Counted from the first letter of the stretch, positions 33,701 through 45,159 are shown. The stretch: 64,000 nucleotides of DNA from Acanthosepion lycidas (GCA_963932145.1 OZ010596.1:78646770-78710769), one strand, 5' to 3'. Numbers and translations are program-made. Notes: generated from the letters alone by a model not told the origin.

Positions 33701-36700
33701 TGAAGAGAAAGAGAGCGAGAACAAAAGAGAGAAATAGATGGGAGAAATATGAAGAGAAAGAGAGCGAGAACAAAAGAGAGAATAGATAGGAGAAATAATG
33801 NNNNNNNNNNNNNNNNNNNNNNNNNNNNNNNNNNNNNNNNNNNNNNNNNNNNNNNNNNNNNNNNNNNNNNNNNNNNNNNNNNNNNNNNNNNNNNNNNNNN
33901 NNNNNNNNNNNNNNNNNNNNNNNNNNNNNNNNNNNNNNNNNNNNNNNNNNNNNNNNNNNNNNNNNNNNNNNNNNNNNNNNNNNNNNNNNNNNNNNNNNNN
34001 AAGAGAGAATAGATAGGAGAAATATGAAGAGAAAGAGAGCGAGAACAAAAGAGAGAATAGATGGGAGAAATATGAAGAGAAAGAGAGCGAGAACAAAAGA
34101 GAGAATACATGGGAGAAATATGAAGAGAAAGAGAGCGAGAACAAAAGAGAGAATAGATAGGAGAAATATGAAGAGAAAGAGAGCGAGAACAAAAGAGAGA
34201 ATAGATAGGAGAAATATGAAGAGAAAGAGAGCGAGAACAAAAGAGAGAATAGATTGGAGAAATATGAAGAGAAAGAGAGCGAGAACAAAAGAGAGAATAG
34301 ATAGGAGAAATATGAAGAGAAAGAGAGCGAGAACAAAAGAGAGAATAGATTGGAGAAATATGAAGAGAAAGAGAGCGAGAACAAAAGAGAGAATAGATAG
34401 GAGAAATATGAAGAGAAAGAGAGCGAGAACAAAAGAGAGAATAGATGGGAGAAATATGAAGAGAAAGAGAGCGAGAACAAAAGAGAGAATAGATTGGAGA
34501 AATATGAAGAGAAAGAGAGCGAGAACAAAAGAGAGAATAGATAGGAGAAATATGAAGAGAAAGAGAGCGAGAACAAAAGAGAGAATAGATAGGAGAAATA
34601 TGAAGAGAAAGAGAGCGAGAACAAAAGAGAGAATAGATAGGAGAAATATGAAGAGAAAGAGAGCGAGAACAAAAGTGAGAATAGATGGGAGAAATATGAA
34701 GAGAAAGAGAGCGAGAACAAAAGAGAGAATAGATTGGAGAAATATGAAGAGAAAGAGAGCGAGAACAAAAGTGAGAATAGATGGGAGAAATATGAAGAGA
34801 AAGAGAGCGAGAACAAAAGAGAGAATAGATGGGAGAAATATGAAGAGAAAGAGAGCGAGAACAAAAGAGAGAATAGATTGGAGAAATATGAAGAGAAAGA
34901 GAGCGAGAACAAAAGTGAGAATAGATGGGAGAAATATGAAGAGAAAGAGAGCGAGAACAAAAGAGAGAATAGATGGGAGAAATATGAAGAGAAAGAGAGC
35001 GAGAACAAAAGAGAGAATAGATGGGAGAAATATGAAGAGAAAGAGAGCGAGAACAAAAGAGAGAATAGATGGGAGAAATATGAAGAGAAAGAGAGCGAGA
35101 ACAAAAGAGAGAATAGATGGGAGAAATATGAAGAGAAAGAGAGCGAGAACAAAAGAGAGAATAGATGGGAGAAATATGAAGAGAAAGAGAGCGAGAACAA
35201 AAGAGAGAATAGATGGGAGAAATATGAAGAGAAAGAGAGCGAGAACAAAAGAGAGAATAGATTGGAGAAATATGAAGAGAAAGAGAGCGAGAACAAAAGT
35301 GAGAATAGATGGGAGAAATATGAAGAGAAAGAGAGCGAGAACAAAAGAGAGAATAGATTGGAGAAATATGAAGAGAAAGAGAGCGAGAACAAAAGAGAGA
35401 ATAGATGGGAGAAATATGAAGAGAAAGAGAGCGAGAACAAAAGAGAGAATAGATGGGAGAAATATGAAGAGAAAGAGAGCGAGAACAAAAGAGAGAATAG
35501 ATTGGAGAAATATGAAGAGAAAGAGAGCGAGAACAAAAGAGAGAATAGATGGGAGAAATATGAAGAGAAAGAGAGCGAGAACAAAAGAGAGAATAGATGG
35601 GAGAAATATGAAGAGAAAGAGAGCGAGAACAAAAGAGAGAATAGATAGGAGAAATATGAAGAGAAAGAGAGCGAGAACAAAAGAGAGAATAGATGGGAGA
35701 AATATGAAGAGAAAGAGAGCGAGAACAAAAGAGAGAATAGATGGGAGAAATATGAAGAGAAAGAGAGCGAGAACAAAAGAGAGAATAGATTGGAGAAATA
35801 TGAAGAGAAAGAGAGCGAGAACAAAAGAGAGAATAGATGGGAGAAATATGAAGAGAAAGAGAGCGAGAACAAAAGAGAGAATAGATGGGAGAAATATGAA
35901 GAGAAAGAGAGCGAGAACAAAAGAGAGAATAGATGGGAGAAATATGAAGAGAAAGAGAGCGAGAACAAAAGAGAGAATAGATTGGAGAAATATGAAGAGA
36001 AAGAGAGCGAGAACAAAAGAGAGAATAGATGGGAGAAATATGAAGAGAAAGAGAGCGAGAACAAAAGAGAGAATAGATGGGAGAAATATGAAGAGAAAGA
36101 GAGCGAGAACAAAAGAGAGAATAGATAGGAGAAATATGAAGAGAAAGAGAGCGAGAACAAAAGAGAGAATAGATGGGAGAAATATGAAGAGAAAGAGAGC
36201 GAGAACAAAAGAGAGAATAGATTGGAGAAATATGAAGAGAAAGAGAGCGAGAACAAAAGAGAGAATAGATTGGAGAAATATGAAGAGAAAGAGAGCGAGA
36301 ACAAAAGAGAGAATAGATAGGAGAAATATGAAGAGAAAGAGAGCGAGAACAAAAGAGAGAATAGATAGGAGAAATATGAAGAGAAAGAGAGCGAGAACAA
36401 AAGAGAGAATAGATAGGAGAAATATGAAGAGAAAGAGAGCGAGAACAAAAGAGAGAATAGATAGGAGAAATATGAAGAGAAAGAGAGCGAGAACAAAAGA
36501 GAGAATAGATGGGAGAAATATGAAGAGAAAGAGAGCGAGAACAAAAGAGAGAATAGATGGGAGAAATATGAAGAGAAAGAGAGCGAGAACAAAAGAGAGA
36601 ATAGATTGGAGAAATATGAAGAGAAAGAGAGCGAGAACAAAAGAGAGAATAGATGGGAGAAATATGAAGAGAAAGAGAGCGAGAACAAAAGAGAGAATAG

Positions 36701-37153
36701 ATTGGAGAAATATGAAGAGAAAGAGAGCGAGAACAAAAGAGAGAATAGATAGGAGAAATATGAAGAGAAAGAGAGCGAGAACAAAAGAGAGAATAGATGG
36801 GAGAAATATGAAGAGAAAGAGAGCGAGAACAAAAGAGAGAATAGATAGGAGAAATATGAAGAGAAAGAGAGCGAGAACAAAAGAGAGAATAGATAGGAGA
36901 AATATGAAGAGAAAGAGAGCGAGAACAAAAGAGAGAATAGATGGGAGAAATATGAAGAGAAAGAGAGCGAGAACAAAAGAGAGAATAGATAGGAGAAATA
37001 TGAAGAGAAAGAGAGCGAGAACAAAAGAGAGAATAGATGGGAGAAATATGAAGAGAAAGAGAGCGAGAACAAAAGAGAGAATAGATAGGAGAAATATGAA
37101 GAGAAAGAGAGCGAGAACAAAAGAGAGAATAGATAGGAGAAATATGAAGAGAG
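24778..37153. repeat. 48-bp minisatellite array, about 258 units, 12.4 kb
   Basis: Head-to-tail units of 48 bp beginning GAGAAATATGAAGAGAAAGA and ending GAGAGAATAGAT plus a variable base. That base (A, G or T before GG) is the main polymorphism. Rarer variants are an AAAAGTGAG form at about 34674, 34770, 34914 and 35298, and units of 45, 47 or 49 bp. About 87 percent of plus-strand bases are purines. Because 48 is a multiple of three and the unit lacks minus-strand stops in all frames, minus-strand frames of over 4,000 codons arise. They have no codon structure, promoter or family match, so I do not call a protein. The plus frame repeats MKRKRARTKERIDGRN. Confidence 0.97.
33801..34000. other. 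Assembly gap (200 N)
   Basis: Exactly 200 N inside the minisatellite, so the true array length is unknown. Confidence 0.99.
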
Positions 37154-37625
37154 AAAGAAAAGGAGACATTGAACAATAGCTAGAGAAGAGATGTGAAGGA
37201 GAAATTCAGACAGAGAAAGAGAAAGAAATAAGACAGGTAAGATTGAGTGTAAAATGAGAAAAAATTGTGACGGTATCGAGGAGAGAAGATGGCAGACAAG
37301 AGAATTAGTGATCTTTGAAAGGATAACGTCTTCCACCATGTTGAAACAATGTCTGCTTGCCACAACTATGTCTCCAACAGTGACATTTGGATGGACAAGA
37401 AAGATAATGTTAAATTTAGCCATTTCCATACAGGAAACATTTAACATTCATTGACCAAAGTGTTAGCATTACTACTCATTGAAAATAGACTTTTCAATTC
37501 CCCTACTCTTTCTATTGAGAGTTTCCTTCTTAAATTTTTAACGGCGTTATATTGAAAGACATAAACAGATCCATTTTCATAGGGTTACCTAAGTAGTCAG
37601 GGGGCAAGCGAACGCGAATTCCCTC
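37154..37625. other. Transition out of the purine block; unassigned
   Basis: GA-rich to about 37290, then ordinary-composition sequence. A plus-strand frame at 37254-37454 has no signature I recognise. Confidence 0.5.
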
Positions 37626-37629
37626 GGAC

Positions 37630-37822
37630 AATCAGCCTAATGAGACACATAACAAAACTTATCATCCGAATTCTGATAAATAAACCGTGCCGTAATATTA
37701 AGCCAGAAATAAAACAAAATCAGTGCGACTTCATTAAATACACTGAAACAAGGAATGCAATATTTATAATCAGAATGATATCAGAATATGCAATACAAAA
37801 GCAAAAGGATGTGTACCTCTAT
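37630..37822 (+). mobile_element. RTE-like LINE reverse-transcriptase fragment (fingers/early palm)
   Basis: Plus strand reads RHITKLIIRILINKPCRNIK, KPEIKQNQCDFIKYTETRNA, IFIIRMISEYAIQKQKDVYL. This is the RT segment that precedes the first catalytic Asp in endonuclease-RT LINEs. It stops just before the DYAKAFD motif, so it is truncated there. Confidence 0.8.
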
Positions 37823-37934
37823 TCAGGTCCAGCTCAAGGTACTGGCAATTCGGGGCGCTATCAAGGCCTAGGGAGCCATCATGCCGCCATATCATGAGTT
37901 TTGGATCTTCCAAAATTAAACCTTATAAAAACAT

Positions 37935-38360
37935 ATTCGCAGTCGTCCGTGACTCAAGACAGATTAAATTCTTTTGGCTACTTTTTCAATAGAAAATGTT
38001 CTTGTCATGGAGATAGGTGTAGAAAGTGCCATGAAAAGATTTCCAGATCTAAAGGCTAGAGAAAATGTTTTAGTTAGGACAATGAATGTTTTCTTTAGCT
38101 TCTATTAAATTGTACAGTGTAACCCGGATATAAGAGAGGTGTCGGGACCATAGAAGAAGTCTCTTATATCCGGGTTTCTCTTATATCCGGATCTCTTATA
38201 TCCGGGTTACACTGTATATTGTAATAAACTCTTTATTCTACAATTCCAGTTTTTCTTCTTGGGAAAATTTAAAAAAAAGTACTTGTAAGGGTGCCTAAGT
38301 CCAGCTTACTTGGGGGTGGGCAGCAACCTTAGGCTCTGGGTAGAGGGTTACTCTGTGGTC
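37935..38360 (+). mobile_element. hAT-type transposase C-terminal remnant and 3' end, copy 1
   Basis: VTQDRLNS, then after a one-base shift LATFSIENVLVMEIGVESAM and KRFPDLKAR: the C-terminal dimerisation segment of hAT transposases. It is followed by a 3' region with GTATATTGTAATAAACTCTT, into which a pogo-type MITE (38115-38214) has inserted. It is repeated at 38470-38765 in the same orientation. Confidence 0.6.
38115..38214. mobile_element. pogo/Tigger-like MITE 1
   Basis: 100 bp bounded by CAGTGTAACCCGGATATAAG and its complement, flanked by TA on both sides. A second copy lies at 56538-56707. Confidence 0.88.
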
Positions 38361-38469
38361 ATATGAGCATAAGAAAGGACAAGAAATGAAGTTCATGGGT
38401 CTATGCAGGGAAGATACGAATGAACCCTAGATTAAAGAGGTCAAGATTGTAGGGATTGGGAAAACCTAC

Positions 38470-38765
38470 TATTCGCCCATGACTGAAGACAGATTAAATT
38501 CTTTGGCTGTTTTCTCAATAGAAAATGATCTTGTAAAGAAAATAGCTGTAGAAAGTGCTATGAAAAGATTTGCACATCTAAAGACTAGAAAAATGTTTTA
38601 GTTAGGATAATGAATGTTTTCATTAGATAGTATTAAGTTGCATATTGTAATAAACTTATTATTACATATTTTCAGTTTTTCTTGTGAAAATTTAAAAAAA
38701 AACTATACTTGTAAGGGCGCCGAATTTCAGCTTGTCCGGTATGCCAGCAACCCTATGACTGCCAC
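38470..38765 (+). mobile_element. hAT-type transposase C-terminal remnant and 3' end, copy 2
   Basis: Open over MTEDRLNSLAVFSIENDLVK and KIAVESAMKRFAHLKTRK, then TTGCATATTGTAATAAACTT. It matches copy 1 along about 290 bp but lacks the MITE, which shows the pre-insertion state. Confidence 0.62.
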
Positions 38766-38784
38766 TGCCTATGTTATATACACA

Positions 38785-39519
38785 ACTAGCAGCATGACCC
38801 GGCGTTGCCCGTGCTTGATTCAAAAATCGTACAACTCATACAGTAATCGCTATCACTTGACTTAAAATATTTTTGCCCTTCTTTGCCTTTAAAGGAGTGC
38901 CCTTTGCCGTGCTGATGTTGCTACATGCCTTTCTTCTTGCCTATCTCACACTGTGAATTTTTTCTAAGCTCTATACTAAACATTAAATCTGTTACGAAAA
39001 AAGAACTAAACAAAATGAACACAAAACGATCAGCTTTAAAAAAGGACTCGTAAATGGAAAAACCGAATGAAAAAAGAATGTTCACAACAAATACTTTTTT
39101 ACACCCAACCCAGTTCTGCGGAATCAGAATCAACGTTGAATTTAAGCAAGCGAAAGAGCCAATTGGAGTAAAGTGCCATGCAGATTTAAATTTTTCCCAC
39201 TTGTGATGAATGCAGCTATCGATTTTTTTTTGCATGCTAGCATGCTAGTTAACATTCGTGTCAGTCAGCTGTTGGTTGTCACGCTGGCCAATAGAATCTT
39301 CCTGCCTATTCGTAGCAGCCAGCTATAGGCTCTCACTCTGGCCAGTACAAAATGGTCGCAAACTACATGAAAACTGCCGTAGAAGCATGAAAAATCGATT
39401 GTTTCCACTATCGATTGGAGTTGGGAAATGCAAAGTCGGTCTTGGCCTTTCCAACTAACTTGGAGCATGTGCATGTAAATTTTGGTGCCCATCCGTCGAA
39501 AATTGCGGTCGTGCATTCG

Positions 39520-39573
<54 letters not shown>

Positions 39574-39575
39574 CC
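38785..39575. repeat. Unclassified repeat region ending in (CA)n
   Basis: Begins with ACTAGCAGCATGACCCGGCG then TTGCCCGTGC, which resembles the tip of an interspersed repeat I have seen in invertebrates but cannot name, and ends with (CA)n at 39521-39572. The minus-strand frame at 38921-39235 has no recognised domain. Confidence 0.35.
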
Positions 39576-39576
39576 T

Positions 39577-39640
39577 GCCTTTTATAGATAGAGATGCAAA
39601 AGTGTTTGATAAAATACGTCACAAAGAGCTGTTGAAACTA
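39577..39640 (+). mobile_element. RTE-like LINE RT fragment (first catalytic motif)
   Basis: FIDRDAKVFDKIRHKELLKL: motif A of the RT palm (normally DY.KAFD), here with RDAKVFD. It is cut by Repeat-A at 39641, after which the RT reading resumes at 40091. Confidence 0.75.
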
Positions 39641-40090
39641 AACTTTAACATATTTGATTTGGTTTTGGTTTATTTTGTTTTCCCGCATATCAACCTCAAT
39701 GGGTTATTTAATGCCGCCAAAATTCTCGTTGTTGGTAATATTTTTTCTTTCAAAAATCTATTTCTGGTAAGAATTTTCCTTCAATGGTAATATTTTTTTC
39801 AAAATATGTATTGCTGGTAATATTCTTTTTTATACAAAGTATTTCTGGTATTAAAACCTATTTTTACACTTTCATGGTGTTTTGACCCCAGTTTGGGGGT
39901 TAACTATTTGTCCATAGCTGGAACTCTAACAGGTGCTACCACCCCGGGTCCGGCTAGACCTGGGAACATCAGCAATTACGAGGTGGTTCTACGCTCCTGA
40001 AAACCTCTTGATCAGACGCTTTGCTTTTGGACGTAGTTTATCGTCTTACCTAGGACGCGGATGTAGTTTATCATCATACCCAGGGCGGCC
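39641..40090 (+). repeat. Repeat-A copy 3, inserted in LINE RT
   Basis: Long form: GTTTATTTTGTTTTCCCGCA at the start, CAATGGGTTATTTAATGCCG, and two terminal blocks of the GTAGTTTATCRTCWTACC type. LINE RT sequence lies on both sides. Confidence 0.8.
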
Positions 40091-40410
40091 ATATTTGAGA
40101 AAGATATTAGAATAAGTCAGTACCCATACTGGAAGTAAACGTCCTGCATACAGATAGAAAATGAATTCAGTAACTATACAAAAGTGGAAAGGGGTTAAGA
40201 CAAAGATGTGTCTTATCACCGGTGTTATTCAACGGGATGATTTTTAGAGAATTAGGAATCTTACCAGGATTCATTATGGTCGGCAACAATGTTAATAACA
40301 TAAGATATGCAGATGACACATTGTTGATAGCAAACACAGAAAGGAAAATGCAAGAACTCCCACAGAAGTTAATGAGAAGAAAAGACTAGATATCAATTGA
40401 AAGAAAGCAA
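40091..40410 (+). mobile_element. RTE-like LINE RT fragment with YADD catalytic box
   Basis: Plus strand reads RQRCVLSPVLFNGMIFRELG, then ILPGFIMVGNNVNNIRYADD, TLLIANTERKMQELPQKLMR. YADD is the metal-binding pair of RT motif C. Preceding residues (DIRISQYPYWK, CIQIENEFSNYTKV) carry a stop. It is the continuation of 39577-39640. Confidence 0.85.
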
Positions 40411-40808
<398 letters not shown>

Positions 40809-41084
40809 TGAGTGAATAGGGTCTATTTAGGCAGCCAGTATTCATACAAACGAATTTGATTAAAAAGAACCAATTATGTACGTATGTTTCATTTTTTTTT
40901 ATTACATTTTTTTCTTTTTTCGGGTAAGGTGTCCAGTGTTGAGTTAGAAAAAAAAAGAATATTCATTACAATTGGAAATATTTAATATACGGTTTAACCC
41001 CTTGAAACGTGGGCATTTTACCACGACACTTCAGAGACGAGGAAAATTACAGTTAAGTAATTTTGCAGAAAAGACAATATTTAT

Positions 41085-41630
41085 AAATATAAATAAGAAC
41101 AGGAAAACTGTAGTTATTGCTGACGCGTTTCGTCCAATGTGGACTTTCTCAATGCAAAAAACGAAATTAATTTAATTAAAGAACATAACTAATAATAACA
41201 AAAAACAGAATGTTCTTAGCAACTGGAGGAATGTAGACAATCTTATTTTCATATTGTTAACTGAAAATAACGTCAGTTATTGTCACGTGAGGAGAATATT
41301 GTCATTATAACTGTGTTGGCGTATTCAACCATTTTCTTTTGATTTTACGATATTGTTCTGTACGTTTGTTTGGGAGAGCAGTAATTTTAAGAAAGGTGAA
41401 ATAGGGAAAAGGCCTGGACGTAGATTAATATTTGGGTAATATTCAATGGCGGCACTCTCTAGAATTTTCCTTCTGAGTGAGTTATTTTCTTCTTTTTTTT
41501 TTGCTTTTTGTTATTATTAATTACGTTATTTAATTAAATTCATTACGATTTTTGCTTTAATAAAGTCCACATTGGACGAAACGCGTCAGCAATAACTACA
41601 GTTTTCCTATTGTCATTTATATTTATAAAT
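41085..41630. repeat. Inverted-repeat element with hammerhead-like arms
   Basis: The arm AACTGTAGTTATTGCTGACG, CGTTTCGTCCAATGTGGACT (about 41106-41146) recurs as its complement at about 41564-41610. Read toward the outer ends, each arm has GTCC, five or so nt, GGAC, GAAAC and GCGTC, as in the small hammerhead ribozymes of Penelope-like elements, but the CTGANGA half is changed. Interior has no coding signal. Confidence 0.55.
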
Positions 41631-41932
41631 GTATGTATGTATGTATGTATGTATGTATGTATGTGTGTGTGTGTGTGTGTGTAAAATTTCAGATAGAATA
41701 TACCTGTAAAAGGACAATATAAGTAAACATAAAAAGAAAACTAGCGTATTTCGTCCTCTGATGGACTTTACTAAGGCAAGTATAAGAGTTTTATTTTGTA
41801 CATAAATCCTTGTTACAAAATAAAATCCTTGCATCTGCCCCTTTATACAGTCCCTCAGAGGCTAAGATAGGTTTTCTTTTCGTAATTATTCATATATATA
41901 TACATACATACATATATATATGTATGTATGTA

Positions 41933-41980
<48 letters not shown>

Positions 41981-41998
41981 TATTATAGTTTTAAAATA
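41631..41998. repeat. (TATG)n, (TG)n and related fragments
   Basis: TATG/TG at 41630-41682, then a segment with ACGAAATACGCTAG complement resembling the 41085 arms (about 41735-41785), then TATG/TG at 41895-41978. Confidence 0.7.
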
Positions 41999-41999
41999 T

Positions 42000-42170
42000 G
42001 CAGATTTTTTTTAGTCTTTGTTTTTACTTTTCTTTTCTTTTTTTTCTTTATTTCGTCGTCGTCTTTCTTTGTTCTTTTTTCTTTCTTTTTCTCACGTCTA
42101 ATTCTTTCAGAAGGCGATCTCACGCCCTCTTCTCTGTCACAGTTTTTATCTCCCTCCCTCCCACTCCTCC

Positions 42171-42225
<55 letters not shown>

Positions 42226-42235
42226 CTTTTGGCTT
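42000..42235. repeat. Pyrimidine-rich tract with (CT)n
   Basis: T/C-rich on the plus strand, with CT runs at 42170-42225. Frames are compositional. Confidence 0.85.
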
Positions 42236-42640
42236 CGAACAAACAGCGGCTTTAAAAATGTTTCTTCCAGTGCCACTAAACTCCACCTTCTCAACCGGAA
42301 CACTCTCTAACCTTTAAAAGACGAAAATAAGACGGAAAAAGCTTCTTAGCCGCATTTATTTGGCATTTTCTCCGTTAATTCGCCACCGGCTTTTTCGTTT
42401 CGGTTCTTGTACGATCGCGTTTACTTCCTGCTTTCCTGCGTCGCAGACTTCGACCGTTTCTTGTTGCGTTGGGAACAGTGCGTCTCCGCGTCTAAAGTTC
42501 GGGTTTCAAGATTTGTGTAAAGGATATGTGCTGCTTGTAGACCAAATCGCTTGACATGGGCCTCGTTGTTCACAATCCTCAGGATCATTAAAGATTTCCT
42601 TTGTTATTGTTAAACGTTTTGTTCATCTGACTTGCTCCAC
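42236..42640. other. Unassigned sequence of ordinary composition
   Basis: Contains several CG dinucleotides and no repeat of this window. A 64-codon frame at 42360-42554 has no recognised domain. Confidence 0.45.
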
Positions 42641-44280
42641 CTCCTCTTCCTCCTCCTCCTCCTCCTCCTTACTTCACCCCTCCTCCTCTTCTTTTCTATG
42701 TCATTTTCCTTTTCTTTTTCTTTTCATCTTTCTATCTCTTTTTAATTTCTTCTTTTTCTTCTTCTTCTTCTTCTTCTTCTTCTTCTTCTTCTCTATACCC
42801 TTTTCCTCTTTTTGTTTTCATGTTTAACTGTTTCTTTTTCTTTATTTTCTTCTTTTTCTTTTCTATGCCCTTTTTCTTCTTTTTGATTTCGTCTTTTTTA
42901 ACAACATTTCAATATTTTATTTCCTTCTTTTTCTTCTTCCTCTTTTTCTTCATTTTCTTCTTCTTTGTTTTCTTCTTATTATTATTATCTATTTTCTTTT
43001 CCTTTTCTTTTTTTTTCATTTTTTTTAACAACTTTATATATATTTTTTTAAATTTTCTATGTCGTCGTCATCTTTTTCTTTTTAAGCTCTTTTTCCTTTT
43101 TTGTTTTCGTCTTTTCTTACCCAGTTTATCGTTTTTTTTTTTTCTTATTTCTCTTGCTTGTCTTGCCTCTTCAACTTTTCCTCTGTTTTCTCTGTCTACA
43201 GTTTTTTGACAACATTCTTCCTCCCCTTTTTTTTCACTATCGTTATCTTTTTATAATCTTTCTCGATTTTATTTATTCTTCCCTTTTATCGATTTTTCTT
43301 TTCGTTATTTCACTTTTCAACCTCCTCCTTTTCTTTTTTTCGTTATCCTTCTCTTTTTTCTTCCTCTTTTCCTTCCTCGTTTTTCTTTCTCGTCTTTTTT
43401 TTTTTATTAGGTTGGTGCAAAAATAATGTCGTTTTCTCACATAGTAACATATGTGATGAAACGACATTATTTTTGCACCAACCTAATGACATCGTTTTTT
43501 TTTTTTCGTTTTCAGTGTCTTCTTTTTCTTCATCTTTTGAACTTTTTCTGTTTTCATTTTTCCATTTGCTTACTCATTCTTTTTCTTTAATTGCTTTTTT
43601 AATTACTTCATTTTTTATTTATTTTTTCTTTTTCTTCACCTTCTTCTTAACTATCGTATTTTTCTTTTTTACCTTCGGCTTTTTTCTTGTTATTTCCTTC
43701 ATTTTTATATTTCTTATTTTGCCTTTTTTTTTTCTTTTTGTTTCTTTTTCTTTATTTTATTTTTAACTACTTTATTTTTTATGTTCTTCTCTATTTTTTC
43801 TTTCTTATTCTCCTTCCTTCTTCATCTTTGTCTTCATTTTCTTCTTTTTTTTTCTTTATTTTCTTTTTCTTCTTCTTCACGTTTTTCTTTTAATTCTTCT
43901 TCTTCTTCATCTTCTTTCTCTTCTTTTTATTCTTTATCTTTTTCTTCTTTTTTCTATTTCTTCTTTTCTTCTTCGTCTTTTTCTTTTCTTCTTCTTCTTC
44001 ATCTTTTCTTCTTCTTCATCTTCTTTTTCTTTTTTATTTTTCTTCTGTAATTCCTTGTTTTTCTTTTTTTTTCTTCTTTCTCCTTTTTATCTTCTTTTTT
44101 TTACCATTTTCTTATTGCTTTGTCTTCTTCTCTATTTTTACCTTGTTTTCAACTTCTTCTTCTTCTTCAATTCATTATTTTTAATTTTTCTCTTCCGCTT
44201 GGGTCTTCCTCTTAATTTATTTCTTCTTCTTCTTCTTCTTCTTCTTCTTCTTCTTCTTCTTTTTTTACCTCCCCTCACCT
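42641..44280. repeat. Long pyrimidine-rich block (TTC/TTTTC)n
   Basis: About 1.6 kb almost entirely T and C on the plus strand, with pure (CTT)n at 42764-42790, 43982-44020 and 44222-44262, interrupted by a mariner MITE. Phe/Leu/Ser frames are compositional. Confidence 0.92.
43407..43486. mobile_element. Mariner-type MITE 3
   Basis: 80 bp palindrome with TTAGGTTGGTGCAAAAATAA arms, left flank TA, right flank TG (decayed duplication). The interior ACATAGTAACATATGTGA is shared with 63106-63185. Confidence 0.9.
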
Positions 44281-44552
44281 CACCACCACAGCAAAAGCTG
44301 AGAGCCTTTTAGAGCCAAACTGTTCCGGTTCGTTCCATTGTACTGAAGGTGTTGGTCAGGATGTCAGGTGGGCTGTCCGTATCAATTACCTGGGAGATGA
44401 GACAAGTTCGCCAAGTGCAGGTGCGATCATTATTACAGTGTTTACAAGGTGCGCTCGGCCTTGGCAAGACATTATCAAGAGGTGGAGTACCTGCTCACTC
44501 AGCCACGTGGCTTAACACACATCCGCATGTACGCACACACATTCACACACAT

Positions 44553-44557
<5 letters not shown>
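44281..44557. other. Unassigned sequence of ordinary composition
   Basis: No repeat family recognised; a plus-strand frame from 44349 has no recognisable domain and runs into a TA repeat. Confidence 0.45.

Positions 44558-44600
<43 letters not shown>
44558..44600. repeat. (TA)n microsatellite
   Basis: TA run after a CA-rich stretch. Confidence 0.95.
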
Positions 44601-44603
<3 letters not shown>

Positions 44604-44904
44604 CCTGGAATAAATATACATATATATGTGAAACAGATAGATACATACATTTGTAGATATTGATAAGGCACGCACCGTCGCATGTGTACAGGATACAAAG
44701 AGATAAAAATAACGAAATATATATTAACACATAGAAGTATGTAAAAAATCTTCTGCCATATATGGAGGGCTTGTATGGTGGCAGAAGTAGTTGCGTTCTT
44801 CATTCATGCTCCTCCACACTGGGAAAATGGGCCCGTTTATAGGTAGAATTTCAAATATTTGAATGTTGACAAGATCATTTTCTATTAACAAAATAGCCAA
44901 AGAA

Positions 44905-45090
44905 CCTAATCAGTCTTTAGTCATGGATGACCGTAAGTATGTTTTTATAAGCTTTAGTTTCGTATCCACTATACCTCTCCTCATCCTTTCTTCTATCACT
45001 CCTATCTGCTCTCGCTCCAAATCTTCTGCAACCCCCTGCATCCTAGTGGCTTCACGCCTTGCTCGGGGCGTAATGCTTAAAAAAAATATG
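44905..45090 (+). mobile_element. Jockey-like LINE 3' untranslated end
   Basis: Ends with CATCCTAGTGGCTTCACGCC, TTGCTCGGGGCGTAATGCTT and an A run, matching the LINE ends at 8690, 22840 and 60380. The coding tail is missing. Confidence 0.6.
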
Positions 45091-45159
45091 GCGGCATGAT
45101 GGCCCCCTCAGCCTTGATGGCCTCCCTTGCAGCTGCCCGAGTTGCCATGAACCGGCGCT

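Noticed and set aside
24784-37179. Plus-strand frames repeating MKRKRARTKERIDGRN and EKYEEKESENKRENRW
   Set aside because: The frames break and shift wherever a unit has 45, 47 or 49 bp, the second is also stopped by every GATAGG unit, and there is no promoter, splice or family evidence.
24013-37447. Giant minus-strand frames of 4,200-4,440 codons across the minisatellite
   Set aside because: All three minus frames are open at once because the 48-bp unit has no complement of a stop codon in any frame. The translations are Ser/Leu/Phe repeats and run through 200 N. This is composition, not coding.
38115-38214. Terminator-like hairpin
   Set aside because: TA duplication and a second copy at 56538 identify it as a MITE.
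42820-44312. Hydrophobic Phe/Leu-rich frames as membrane proteins
   Set aside because: They derive from TTC/TTTTC tracts and overlap one another in several frames.
44349-44520. Possible host exon (VSITWEMRQVRQVQVRSLLQ)
   Set aside because: No domain recognised, no clear splice sites, and the frame runs into a TA repeat. Kept as unassigned.
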